Positions 34,538-45,815 of a stretch of DNA of 64,000 nucleotides are shown one piece after another. Source of the stretch: Harmothoe impar. Taxonomy: Eukaryota > Annelida > Polychaeta > Phyllodocida > Polynoidae. Numbering within the stretch: the stretch's first letter is position 1; every line of letters begins with the position of its first letter. Made by a program: the position numbers and the translations under genes. The notes under the pieces are model-generated. The model made no database searches, was not told the origin of the DNA, and was given only the letters and a program-made list of their open reading frames with translations. Location of the stretch: positions 23,676,381 through 23,740,380 of the forward strand of contig OX381713.1 of assembly GCA_947462335.1 (NCBI GenBank). The letters run 5' to 3'.

Positions 34538-35289
34538 TACTAGGCCTAATAGACTGCCAAGTGGGGTCTATTGTATTTTATAAAATATATACATAGTAGA
34601 ACTATATATATTTTTCCTGTCAAATCCACCTGATGATGACGCCATAAGGGTCGAAACTACAAAGTGGGGCCCATCCCTGGAGGGGATAGGCCCAATAAAT
34701 CATAAAATAGGACACATCTCCTATACAATTTATGAATACCCTAAATCCACCTAAAAAGCTACTAGGCCATAGGCCTACTAACCCATGCAATACTGATGTA
34801 ATGAGTAACAGCCTGTACATAAATCATGGCCATAGTCATAGGGCCCAAACCCTAAAACTATGACTAGTACAACTACACACAACACCACTAGGCCCCACTG
34901 AAGCACAGTGCCAGTGTCTAGTAAACTGCACTTGTCTTAGCACAGTGTCAGTATGAATTGGTCAGAGCCTGACCCAAGTGTGACCAGCTGACCACATGAG
35001 TAACCAATGGGAGCAAGGGTGAGAAATTTGCTGCATAATTAAGTCCAGCTGGGAAATGTCAGCAGGGCCTAGGGCACTTTGTAGTTGTGGTCCTCAGGGA
35101 AACAACATCCTCGTGAACAAATCTAGAATAGGTCTTCCATATGGTATAGTCTGAGATAGTGCCAGTCTATGGTCAAATAAGGCTGTGCTAACCTCTAGGC
35201 CTGTGTCAGTATACAATAGTCTTGGTGAGACATCACACATGACAGTGCCAAACCAGACTTAAACACTGCCAAACAGGTTCGATACATTA
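34538..35289. other. No gene seen
   Basis: Noncoding. The word TAGGCCTA is frequent here and elsewhere in the window. Confidence 0.35.
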
Positions 35290-35790
35290 TCAGTATAGTC
35301 TTAAAGGTATCCCTAGACACATCCCCGGGGCTCAGGCATGCAGCGGCTTGGTTAATAGCCTTCTGGAACCAGAGCGGGCGTCACAGAAAAAGGTGGCAAA
35401 AAAAGAGAGGAGGAAAGGCATGGACAGCGCTTCTGAACTGGGTCCTACCCTCAGGCTGTGATATCAGGAGGTGAACCGGGGCACAGGGAGCTTGTCAGCA
35501 AATATGAGATCTTGTCAGCAAATACCAGACCCTGTCAGCAAATATGGGGCAGCCTGGAGCAGGACAGAGGGGATTAGGGGTGCAAGGCTCCTGGTCCTGA
35601 GGGTGTCAGGGGTTGTGTTAAAAACACCTTGTACCCGGGACCTCAGGCTGCCCAGGTCAGGGGAGACAGAGGAGGGTGGTGATGGGGTGCTGAGGGGATC
35701 AGAGGCTGGGAGTGACATTTATTGATAAGCACTGGCTCTTGAGTTAAATGCAACAAATAGGCTGGTCTATAAGTATGGATTTATAGCCTG
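35290..35790 (+). repeat. Dispersed repeat (family F), copy 2
   Basis: Inverted partner of 9710-10200. It contains three TGTCAGCAAATA units (35494, 35513 and 35537). ORFs on both strands of 60-85 codons arise from the GC-rich middle and are not conserved. Confidence 0.75.
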
Positions 35791-35886
35791 TGCATTTATA
35801 CCTCCCATTGCTGTATCCTGTCCATCCATGTAGTAATAATACAATATCTATCCTTTATCATTCTGCAACATCTGAATCTGAAAATA

Positions 35887-36080
35887 CACTCTGAGAACAG
35901 TGTGCTACGTTTACACACTTATCAACACGCTTTTCTGCAGCCACTTTTAACACACATTTTGGTGTAACACACTACACACCACACACCCTTTGCCAAAAGT
36001 GTGTTGAACTCAAAAGTGTGTTGCAAATTTGTGTGTTGAAATCCTTATGCATGTTCCCGCAACACACTGTTCTTAGAGTG
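35887..36080. mobile_element. MITE with CACTCTRAGAACAGTGTG ends
   Basis: Termini CACTCTGAGAACAGTGTG and CACACTGTTCTTAGAGTG are inverted and flanked by TA on both sides. The interior alternates ACACAC and GTGTGTTG words in hairpin order. 194 bp, noncoding. Confidence 0.8.
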
Positions 36081-37727
36081 TAACTAGACGATTAATTATC
36101 ATTTCACTTAATATTAAAGAGTTTAGTATAGATAGAGACGTGAGATGGAAGTACAGCTATGGGCCAGACACGCTGTTAGGAACATAATTATAGAGGTGTA
36201 TAAACCAAAAGGAATAATATTATGATTGCATTAGGATGCAAATCAAATCCTATGAGAAAGGAACTGATGCAATGCACCAATATCTCTATATATGATGAAT
36301 TATCAGGTGAATTAGACATGAAAGCATGCAATGGTACCCAGTTGGCAAAATAGCAACCTCAAACAGACAATCAGTTGCCAGAGAAGCTAATACCCAGACT
36401 CAGCACTCCCTAAAGATAATCCCTTAACTGACATGGACGTATAAACCTGCCCATCTGCAGCTGATAAGATAAGAACCCAGATGACAGTAACCTGGCCGGG
36501 TAGGACTAAGTAAGATGGCTTTTGAATTAACAGTTAGAAAATCGATTTGCTTGGCTGTGGTCTGTTCGGGTAGAAAAATGAAATTGGATTGTCGAGCCAT
36601 CGGTAGGTGCCTGTCTGATTTGTCTGGCAAGTCTTCATGCGATAAAGACTGTATAACAATCTATTATAATCTACAGTCTCTCATCTATGAGTTCGTTAAT
36701 TAAACCAAGCCTTCTCTATTCACTTGCTACATAATCGATTCCCTATCATTGTAGATCCTGATTTAGAAGGACCTCGGACAATATGAATCAAAACCAGCCA
36801 TTTGAGGGTTGTTTACTGATTTATAGACTGAACATGGAATAAAAAACCAGGGACCCTTAGCTTCAATGGTAATATGGGAAATCAGGGAACAATATTTTGT
36901 TCCTCCCCTTCAATGATGTGTTGAGTCATATGTTTCACATGCTTTGATACCTTTGTCAGCCTCTTGTTCAACAGAGATGAATTCCTCAATTAGCTCTTGG
37001 CATTTTACAATGCTACTTAATGGGTATAGAAATATTTTTGTCTTTTGTTCAAAGATATATTGTTGCTGTAAAGAGTATACAAGTAGAAGAGTATATGTTT
37101 TTTCCAATCCACATTTTACTCAAATAGGTTCCACACTATGGCCTGTGGAATGGTTAGTTTGTGTTCACAGAATCCGCTTGGAGAAGAGACTGACCACAGG
37201 GCAGTGTCCGTATCCCCCCATACCCTACTGATAGACACCAGCTGACCTTGGCTAGGGAAGGGGTTATTGATAGAAGTTGGGGTTGGGTCGTTGGGCGTAG
37301 GTAGAGTATATGTATAGATAGCATGGCAATTGGCAATGTAGATTGAGCTAGGGTTAGGGTTACTGTATGGTCTGATGATGATGATGATGATATAGTTTTA
37401 AAACCAACACAGCCGAAGGCTGGTCAGCAGGTCCACAGGGCCCATACGGACCGAACCTGGGACAACAGGGTCCATGGTTAATAGATAAATGAGATGAGGG
37501 ACAACACAGACAAACATGTATGAAGGTGAATACACTAAGAAAAACGAAGGAAAATCTTTTTTTTTTGTTTATGCTGTATATATTGAATGTGGGGGTCAGA
37601 TAAGAAGGAGAAAAACCTAAATCTATTGGAAAAATGGAGTCACGCTCCAACATGAATATACATATATACAAAGTGTTTGTCATCCCATCCCCATCAGGTA
37701 GGGGAACAAACCAAGACACGGCGGACA
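36081..37727. other. No gene seen; a short repeat and (GAT)n
   Basis: Includes 36424-36620 (inverted partner of 33780-33935) and a small GATGAT tract near 37376-37392. No exon is supported on either strand. Confidence 0.35.
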
Positions 37728-37942
37728 TCACCACAGGAGGGCACTGTTGTCAGCACAGAACCGTACAAGGGGTTCGTAGTCTTCCGTAGAAGCCCACTTC
37801 AATGTGGCCAAAGCCAAATCATCGAGTGATGGGAACTGGTCAGCTCTAGAGGTTGGCGGCATTCCAAGGAGAGCCCTGTAATTTGCCTCTGGACAGGATG
37901 TAAGAATGTATGGTCTATCAGTGAGGTTAACTATAAGATTAC
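37728..37942 (-). CDS. Candidate last exon of an unknown gene
   Basis: On the minus strand a pyrimidine-rich stretch and CTCCACAG precede 37942, a good splice acceptor. The following frame is open for 70 codons (starts NLIVNLTDRPYILTSC, ends RFCADNSALLW) and stops at TGA (37730-37728). The first two bases complete a codon begun in the previous exon (phase 1). Composition looks like a real protein: mixed polar and hydrophobic residues, no low complexity, no repeat partner in the window. The upstream part of the 147-codon ORF (37943-38171) would be intron. I do not recognise the family and found no matching upstream exon. Confidence 0.42.
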
Positions 37943-38164
37943 CTGTGGAGACCCAAGGAAGAAATAAAAAAGGGAAAGAGGCATCAAAAATGTAGCATAA
38001 CAAGAAAAGAAAGCTACAGAAATAAACTAGGAGAGCTTGTTTTAGAGGTACTAAATAGGTCATTGGGGATTCAAAGAAAGAGGCATGGAATGTAGGTTGT
38101 AAACTAGAGATAATGACTGTGTAAAATAGAACTAAATAATAGGAAGCCTTTGATGCAGAATGCA

Positions 38165-38560
38165 CATACAATGTGCAAACAAGGAGAATACCATGTAAAA
38201 AGCAATATGTAACACCTCCTTTAAATCACCAGGAAAAATATAAAACCTCATTTACAAGTTCAAGCTTCTTACAAGAAAATTCCAGGCAAAAAATAAATCC
38301 CAAATTCACACTTTACCATATGCAGCTGACGGTTAGACCCTCACGAGGACAAGCGATCCACCGAAAGCTGGAATTCAAATGTGTCCCTATCGCTGAGTAG
38401 CTAAGGCTTGTTTGAAAATGATGCTCTTGTCTTGTCCTCGATGTAAACAGGCAAGTGCTCACCATCTTAACATTAGTGGCGCTAGTATTTGCTGCTATGT
38501 GTATGCTTTATCCTGCCATTTTGTAATTGATACCAAGATCATAAAGCGAACTTGTGGGAA
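38165..38560. repeat. Dispersed repeat, partner at 13484-13930
   Basis: See the partner. The ORF 38173-38400 lies inside it and is not conserved. Confidence 0.6.
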
Positions 38561-40352
38561 ACCTGTTAGCGATGCAATGCAACATTGATACAGCTTTAAA
38601 AAAAGATGGAACACCTGTCCAGAATACCCTATAACATTGTATGCCAGACTTCAGAACCCTCACCCCATTTTGGGGATACAGAAATCAGAAAAGACTGTCA
38701 AAAATAGGGGTGAGTCAGTTCCAAAGGCACTTTTCTAAGCGCTGGCGTCGGGAGCCAGACTATCATAGGTGAATGACAGCCAAGGCTTTAAATTGAGCCC
38801 CTTTGGGATTATATCAGCGTGAGGTACGAGCCTTGATAGCAGGAGGATGAATATTAGCTCGGCTCCAGGCAGGGATGAATTAAGTATTAGCGTAGAGAAA
38901 TGCCATGTACCGTATTTTGCTTAGAAAGGTCCCATATATTTTTGCCATTATATTTCACTAGTTTGGGCTTTTCATATCGGAATTTTATGGTTTATCTGTG
39001 ACAAATTACAAACCTACAACGGGTTCACCTCTTCATTGCTTTCTGACGTTCATCCTTCTTTCATTACAACCTTCCTCTGTCTACCTTTATCAACTCTCTT
39101 CATCTCTCCTGTCTGCCACCATCCTCGCCTCTTCTCCCCCTCCCGATCGTTGCAGCCCTTCCAATTACATTATATGCACATAATCTTCATAACCTGACAT
39201 TGGTTTGGATATCCAAAGGTATGGTCATTACTTGCCCTATATTCCAGGGAACTGTGACATTCCCTAGTGTACAGATCCACGCTCTAATCGTTTGATAAAC
39301 AACCTAGTCGGCCTGATAGGATAAAAAGCAGATTATTTCTTAAATTATTCATCTCACAGAAAGGTGTCAAAGCTTCTACAGATTATCAAAGTTGTTGTAA
39401 GTAGCAACATAATGTCACCAATGGCACCAATCAGTATAGAGTTGTGTATCGGGTTAACTATAGATAATACATGGAAAATGATGTTTACACTATGGTCTTT
39501 GACGGCCATAATTATGAGGAACTGACCTTAATTAGCTCCCAGCACATTAATCGATGTGAGCAGCTGAGGAGAAAGGTACATCCAGGAGCGATTTTTAGTA
39601 CTGGGGTTTGGCCACTAGGGGGCATCACAATGATCACAAATGGGAAAATGGGCCAAAATTTGCTCTAAGGTGATTTTTTACATAGAAAATGATGGTTTTC
39701 TCCAAAACATTCTATTTTGGGGTAATCCTTCCATATTTGGAATGTAAATGGAACGTTTTGAAGCCAATATGAGGCCTAAATAAGGCCTTTTCCCTAACAT
39801 GTGTTGCCATGGGAACCACAACTTCCTTCCAAATTACAAAAGAATGAATTCCAATCTATAGAGAAATTCATAGGGATCATTGCACTGCAAACAGAATGTT
39901 AATATCATTTCTTTATCCAGATTTATGACAAAAAATATGAAAAATAGTGGTTAGGTAATAGGTGAAATTTTGCAAAATCATGATAATTAGATATGGAAAT
40001 ACAATTAAAACAACAAGAGATAGAGCCTATTGGCTGTTGGGCAAGGGTGGCACCATCCCAGATTCGTGAAGCAATTTCTCAAAAACTAGAAGGGATATCT
40101 CTATCTATGATACCTCATTTGAAAGCTTATGACTTCAATTTTAAAACATACATTTCACCTCGGATATCCCTTTCTCCTCATCTGTCCACAGATGCCTATT
40201 TAAAAGACAGATACAGATCGATAGAAAGGATCAAAAGGGTAAAGACATGAATGGGGACAGGGAAAGAATGTTTTTCCTAGGGTAGCGACCTGACCAGGCT
40301 AGTTTACATTGTCAGTCTGGGCGCCTCCCTTATATTATGATGGCACTGACGT
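38561..40352. other. No gene seen
   Basis: 38700-38920 is a diverged member of the 14776/17826 repeat. The rest is unassigned. The 85-codon ORF at 39993-40250 has no splice or homology support. Confidence 0.35.
39608..39626 (+). promoter_or_regulatory. CTCF-like motif
   Basis: TTGGCCACTAGGGGGCATCA is close to the CTCF consensus (CCASYAGRKGGCRS). Prediction only. Confidence 0.4.
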
Positions 40353-40454
40353 CCCAGCTAACAACAAACGTTTTCCCAACGTTTGCAAACGTTTCTACCT
40401 GGTTTTGGGGAAAACGTTTGGCAAAAAACTGAACTAAAACGTTTTTGAGGAGCG

Positions 40455-40545
40455 TTTTGTAAGGGTTTGGAAAGGGTTTGGAAAGGGTTTGGAATGGGTT
40501 TGGAAAAGGTTTGGAAAAGGTTTGGAGAAGGTTTGGTTTGGTTTG
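40455..40545. repeat. 11-bp minisatellite
   Basis: About eight units of GGGTTTGGAAA with small changes. The opposite strand reads as Pro/Phe/Lys/Asn repeats, an artefact. Confidence 0.85.
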
Positions 40546-40582
40546 GGAGACCATCGTTGTTACATGTATATAAGTCAGCATC

Positions 40583-40654
40583 AGGATCGAACCTAGGACC
40601 TTTAGATTGACAGTCTCAGGCTCTCCTGCTTGAGATAACGAGGCCTTTGGTAGA
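40583..40654 (-). pseudogene. tRNA-like sequence
   Basis: The minus strand has a D arm TCTC/GAGA, a loop CTGTCAA (position of anticodon GTC) and a B box GGTTCGATCC. The acceptor and T stems do not pair, so this is a tRNA-derived relic or SINE head. Confidence 0.45.
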
Positions 40655-41212
40655 ATGAGGCTGAAAACAGAGCATCAAATACAAATGACCTTCATACTAA
40701 GATAAGTTGATAGATTGGAGCCAATCTCATTTGAGCATGTGCGTTGAGTTACATGTATCCATACTATTTAATGGAATAGTAATAGGTTTGCTACCACTAT
40801 AACAGGGGCACATAATTATAGAGAAACATTGCATAGTGCTGTCCGGCACATAGTGTAGTTATGTCACTTCTTTGAAAGGTCTCTAAATATGTTTAACTGG
40901 GAATTAAAATTTACTTTTTGCTATAATCTTTGATATACACATACCTTACTGTCCATGCCCTGATATATTGCCTGGGTGTAGATAGGTCAACAGGACTTTG
41001 CATGGAACCACCCTGTCCGACATTAGGTTCACTGTATTACTACATAATCTGCATCAAGTCCACACTATGAAACAGACCAACTTTAGGGCATTATCAGACA
41101 TAGACAATACAAAGCATTTTGCTTTATTGGTAAGAAGAACACTTCAAGTTCACTGTGGTAGTCACATACTTTGCATATAATCAAGGATATATTATGTTTT
41201 TAATGCTAAAAG

Positions 41213-41324
41213 TAGGGGCCTTTAGCAAACCCGACGTAGCTCATTTAACACAGACGTATCCTATACTTTCAGCACTGCTATGTCTGCGTTTTATGAGCTT
41301 TTACGTGGTTGCTAAAGGTCCCTA
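41213..41324. mobile_element. CTTTAGC palindromic MITE (family A), copy 4
   Basis: Starts TAGGGGCCTTTAGC and ends GCTAAAGGTCCCTA, 112 bp, with the full inner ACGTAGCTCATTTAACACAG half. It is nested in the AACGTTT element. Confidence 0.78.
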
Positions 41325-42144
41325 GTATCCGACTTAAAGGTGCAGGTCTCGGTACCCCTCCAGCGACAGTCGGAGTGGAGCCGGGACAGGTACTTAGCCC
41401 TATATATAGGAGCGCTGGGGCTTTAAGGTATGTGTCCATATTTGGGTGAATCTACCTGATGATGATACAATCTTTTTCAGAAGCCCTACTGGTCAGATTT
41501 TACGCTAGATTTGCTGCTTATTTATACCTACAGTTATGGTTATTCTTCTAATAAAAAAAAACCTTCAAACAAACGTTCATATAACGTTATAGACAAACGT
41601 TTGGCTGTAACGTTATGAAAACGTTATTTAGTGTCAACGTTTTTACGTTAAAAAAACGTTCTATATAAGTTTTTGCAAACGTTTGCAAACCTTCTACAAA
41701 CGTTAAATCCTGGTAATGTAAACGTTTTTTTGTTAGCTGGGGTATTGATATAGGTGGGCCATCAGTCTACACTGGGCCCCTGTCCCTCAGGGGATCAATG
41801 AATACTAGATACCCTACACGCCACCAAATTATCCTGGATTATGGTACTAGTCGGTTTTTGGCGGGTGCAGACAGTTATCTGTGAGTTAATCTTAAAGAAA
41901 TATATGGCTTTTCCTCTTTTGGTAAAACAGTGAGTTAAAGGACCTCTCTGTAGTTTCTCTGGTAAAACCAATTATGTTGTCTAGGGCCGTATTAAAGGAG
42001 TTAGTTAGACCATCACATACTAGTTTGGATTTGTCTATTTTTCCCAACTCGATAAGAAGACTAAAGATCACCATAATACTCACTGTACCTGCTAGTCATA
42101 ATAATAGAAAGTTGGTGAAATGTCAGTTCCAACTACCAGTACTA

Positions 42145-42350
42145 TAGCGGTCAGTTCAATCTTGGCTCAGGACCAAACTGGGGACAGTCAATTGTAATCT
42201 CTGTTATCAGCTGAGAACCAGCACCCAACATGGCAGCCCAACTATGTGTGTTGGCACCCTGGACACATTGGTTCCAGATAGGAGTTGGTGGTCGATAATA
42301 GGGATGGGGGACCCAATGGGTGTAGGGTCAATGACCTGGGTATTGGCCCT
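42145..42350. repeat. Dispersed repeat, partner at 18235-18410
   Basis: See the partner. Confidence 0.75.
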
Positions 42351-42384
42351 AGCTAGGCCTCTTCTACCCCTATAAACAAAAACA

Positions 42385-42485
42385 AAACACGTATACAACG
42401 TTATATTATAACGTTCATCTATGGCTCCTTGGTGTGGCAAAACGTTATAATTCTGACGTAAGATAACGTAGTTTTGTAAGCTGAG
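42385..42485. mobile_element. AACGTTATA repeat, partner at 15176-15295
   Basis: See the partner. Confidence 0.6.
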
Positions 42486-42559
42486 ACAACCAGAACATCC
42501 TGATCCCCATATGTTGTCGTCTTCTATACACGGTTAGCAGTTTAAACAGGTTATGGAAG

Positions 42560-42689
42560 GTACACAGTTGATACTATACTGTAGTTCTACAGTTCTAGTG
42601 TTAGAATTGTAGGTACATAGTGTAATCTACGGTTCTACTATAAAAATGCAGCAGATTCCACTGTGTAGCGACACTAACTATTTACAGTG
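42560..42689. mobile_element. CACTGTAAA MITE (family C), truncated copy
   Basis: The right terminus CTATTTACAGTG is intact; the left terminus is lost. The interior has degenerate TCTACNGTT units. Confidence 0.62.
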
Positions 42690-43213
42690 GACCTATAATA
42701 ACTGGCGCATAATTCTCCCTATCACCTCGGAAATAACTTTTAGACCAATATTCATAGCGGCTGGATAGAAAAAAAACCTCAAGAAAGGGTGTTATTTAGT
42801 AGTAAAAGGGGTAAATATAAAACATGAATAAAATAAAAAGAGGTAGCACTCGGATGCCTTAAAACTGCAAAAAGGCTAATGATTCTTATTTTAGTTTAAT
42901 TTATCATGTTTCCGCCCTTTATTGCCGGTATGTATATACTTAGGTTTGATGTTAAATCTATTATCTCTATGTTGAGTGGTGAGTTTTACGTTTTGTCGCA
43001 ACGTTTTATCATAACAATGGCTAGTCTGGTGGCATTTCTGTATACTTCTATTCATGACCAGGAGCCGACCCCTGTTACCATAAAGGTCGCTAATGCAGTT
43101 CGGGGGAAGTCCATGGATGACAATACCACCCTGGGTGACATTTCCTTTATCCCGCTAGGCCTAACCTTATTTAAACACAAAGTTCGGTGACCTTCATGTT
43201 GCTAGAATATCTA

Positions 43214-43490
43214 CACTGTAAATAGTTTATACCGTTTATCACCTACAATAAACTGTACACCTATATAGTAGGTTCTACTGTATACCTACAATAAGCGGTA
43301 CACCTATCGTAGAGTCTACTGTATACCTACAATAAGATGTACACCTATCGTAGAGTCTACTGTATACCTACAATAAGCTGTACACCTATCGTAGAGTCTA
43401 CTGTATACCTACAATAAGCTGTACACCTATCGTAGAGTCTACTGTATACCTACAATAAGCTGTACACCTATCGTAGAGTCTACTATATCT
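43214..43490. repeat. Family C terminus expanded into a 41-bp tandem array
   Basis: It begins CACTGTAAATAGTTTATACC (a family C end). The interior is then about six copies of a 41-bp unit holding GTCTACTGTATACCTACAAT and TGTACACCTATCGTAGA, nearly identical from 43300 on. The other terminus is absent. Confidence 0.8.
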
Positions 43491-44277
43491 CTACCTTTAA
43501 GGGTTAACGTCTTTAAATGAGGGCTGTGGGTGAGGCACCAAACCCCGTGAAAGACATAATAATTTCTACCACAGAGCGCCCTCAACTGATTTTACTAAAA
43601 TAATCTACTTACATTATGAAAACGATTATTCACAGCCAAAACAAGACATTTTGCCAAGAGCTCAGAGACCTAGTGTGTGACTTTGTGTTCTTGGAACTAT
43701 GTTCAAGCATTGCCATTAGAGACCACCCCCTGGGTACTGATGGTGAGGGGTTGGGTGCCTGGAGGTAAATATGGTGTTGGGGAGGCATCAACTTTCTCTA
43801 AATGAAGGTTCTGGACATGCAATGTCCGGGTACAGGAATCTCCATACTGAAGGGGCAGACATGCTGTCCCCCTCCACATCTACATAAGGGTCCTTATGTA
43901 CAGTGGCCCAGGAGGGTCAAATATTTTTGTAAAATTGAATTTTCAAATTCATTTCAACTTGCAAAAAAACAACTTGAGTTGAGAGTGAACACTGTAACTT
44001 CAACCACTTACTGTCACCTGTCAACTGTCAATTTGCAAAAATACAACTTGAGTTGAAAGTGAAAACTCCAACTTCAACCACTTACTGTCACCTGTCAACT
44101 GTCAATTCAAGTAAAGCAACTTGTGACTGCTATCTTTCAACACTACATGAAACCAAAAACATTGCAAATGTCAAAGTTGAAAGTGAAAACTCCAACTTCA
44201 GTCGCTTACTGTCAACTGTCAAGTGTCAATTCAGGAACAACAGCTTGTGACAGGTATCTTTAAGCACTGTGGGTGTT

Positions 44278-44823
44278 TCACAAGGTGTTCCTCTGGGTGT
44301 TTTCCCAGGTGATGCCCCAGTGTTCCCCTGGTTGATCCCCCAGGTAATCATTTGGATGTTCCCCTTGGTGCTCCCCTGGGTGTTCTCCTGTGATCACCTG
44401 GATGATTACTTTGATTATCATAGGATAATCACCTGGATGATCACCTACACAATCACGTAGGTGATCACAAGGATGATTTGGGTGTTCACTTAGATGAGTA
44501 TTTGGGTGATCACCTGGGTGATCATTTGGGTAATCATCTGGGTGATAACCCTGGTGATCATTTGGGTGATCATCTGGCTGATTATTTGGGCCCGGGTGAT
44601 CACCTAGATGATCACCTTGATGATCACCCTGATGTTCACCTAAATGATCACCTAAATGATCACCCAAATGATCACCCAGGTGATCAACTAGATGAACACC
44701 TGGATGAATACCCAGGTGATCACCCAGGTGAACACCCGGATGATCACCCAGATGATCACCCAAATGATCACCCAGGTGATCACCCAGGTGATCACCCAAA
44801 TACTCATCTAAGTGAACACCCAA
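44278..44823 (-). other. 181-codon His/Asp/Gly repeat ORF, minus-strand mirror
   Basis: Same length and nearly the same C-terminal third as the plus ORF (one visible substitution, GDQPGEH for GDHPGEH). The central repeats differ more, as the two arms have diverged mostly near the centre. Confidence 0.25.
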
Positions 44824-45023
44824 ATCATCCTTGTGATCACCTACGTGATTGTGTAGGTGATCATCCAGGTGATTATCCTATGATAATCAAAGTAATCATC
44901 CAGGTGATCACAGGAGAACACCCAGGGGAGCACCAAGGGGAACATCCAAATGATTACCTGGGGGATCATCCAGGGGAACACTGGGGCATCACCTGGGAAA
45001 ACACCCAGAGGAACACCTTGTGA
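44478..45023 (+). other. 181-codon His/Asp/Gly repeat ORF (mirror pair)
   Basis: Encodes a repeat of the type DHLGD/DHPGD with His every few residues, then a less regular C-terminal third (WGITWENTQRNTL). It is the exact-length mirror of 44278-44823 on the other strand. The repeat arises because palindromic GATCACC/GGTGATC units keep this frame open on both strands. I regard coding function as unlikely, though a His/Asp-rich peptide would be a possible metal binder. Confidence 0.25.
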
Positions 45024-45614
45024 AACACCCACAGTGCTTAAAGATACCTGTCACAAGCTGTTGTTCCTGAATTGACACTTGACAGTTGACAGTAAGCGAC
45101 TGAAGTTGGAGTTTTCACTTTCAACTTTGACATTTGCAATGTTTTTGGTTTCATGTAGTGTTGAAAGATAGCAGTCACAAGTTGCTTTACTTGAATTGAC
45201 AGTTGACAGGTGACAGTAAGTGGTTGAAGTTGGAGTTTTCACTTTCAACTCAAGTTATATTTTTGCAAATTGACAGTTGACAGGTGACAGTAAGTGGTTG
45301 AAGTTACAGTGTTCACTCTCAACTCAAGTTGCTTTTTTGCAAGTTGAAATGAATTTGAAAATTCAATTTTACAAAAATATTTGACCCTCCTGGGCCACTG
45401 TACTTATGACACCATCAGCACGTCATTCATTGCCGATATTCATCCCAGTCAGGGATGCTCTATATATATATGACACCAGCGAGGATTGCAAAGGTATTAT
45501 GGAGGTAAAGAGTGATTGAATTATCTCAGGTCTGATGAAAATGGCAAATGCAACAAATTGCTGTACAGTGCAGTACAAGATAGTGCCATACTGTACACTG
45601 ATAGTCTAAATGCT

Positions 45615-45815
45615 CCAGGCCTTAGTCAGTTGTGGCTAACCCAGGTTAGTCATAGAGATATTGGTCAGAATGAGGAACTGATATTCAAAAATGACTAAGG
45701 CAAAATAAAAGGCCTTACTCAAAAAAGATAGGAATGGAATGACTAAGGTGAGTTGGTCATTACTGAATATACCTGATAATATTAACTAAATGTGGTTGGT
45801 CCTATACGGAGCCAA
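45615..45815. repeat. Family E repeat, copy 3
   Basis: CAGGCCTTAGTCAGTTGTGG, CCCAGGTTAGTCATAGAGAT and a GGTCCTATACGGAGCCAAAT end. Collinear with 18464-18725. Confidence 0.7.

Larger units (their letters stand above)
40353..41741. mobile_element. AACGTTT element with CCCAGCTAACA ends
   Basis: Left end CCCAGCTAACAACAAACGTT and right end AACGTTTTTTTGTTAGCTGG(G) are inverted. Subterminal AACGTTT motifs are densely repeated on both sides (40365-40450 and 41565-41735). The interior holds a tRNA-like sequence, a G(T)3GGAAA minisatellite and a family A MITE at 41213-41324. 1389 bp, no transposase ORF. Confidence 0.72.
43901..45400. mobile_element. 1500-bp foldback element with full-length mirror arms
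   Basis: Termini CAGTGGCCCAGGAGGGTCAA and TTGACCCTCCTGGGCCACTG are perfect inverted repeats flanked by TA. The centre of symmetry is 44650.5, and every ORF on one strand has a same-length mirror on the other, so the arms have no net indel. The outer ~600 bp of each arm differ at only a few positions. The outer part is AT-rich with AACTTGAGTTGA and TGTCAACTGTCAA words; the inner part consists of TGATCACCCAGGTGATCA-type palindromes. TA plus CAGTG resembles Tc1/mariner or foldback-type transposons. It has no transposase. Confidence 0.85.

Noticed and set aside
42906..43190. 94-codon ORF starting MFPPFIAGMYILRFDV
   Set aside because: Its C-terminal DNA (GGGTGACATTTCCTTTATCC) recurs at 24262 in a different context, pointing to repeat sequence; no coding support.
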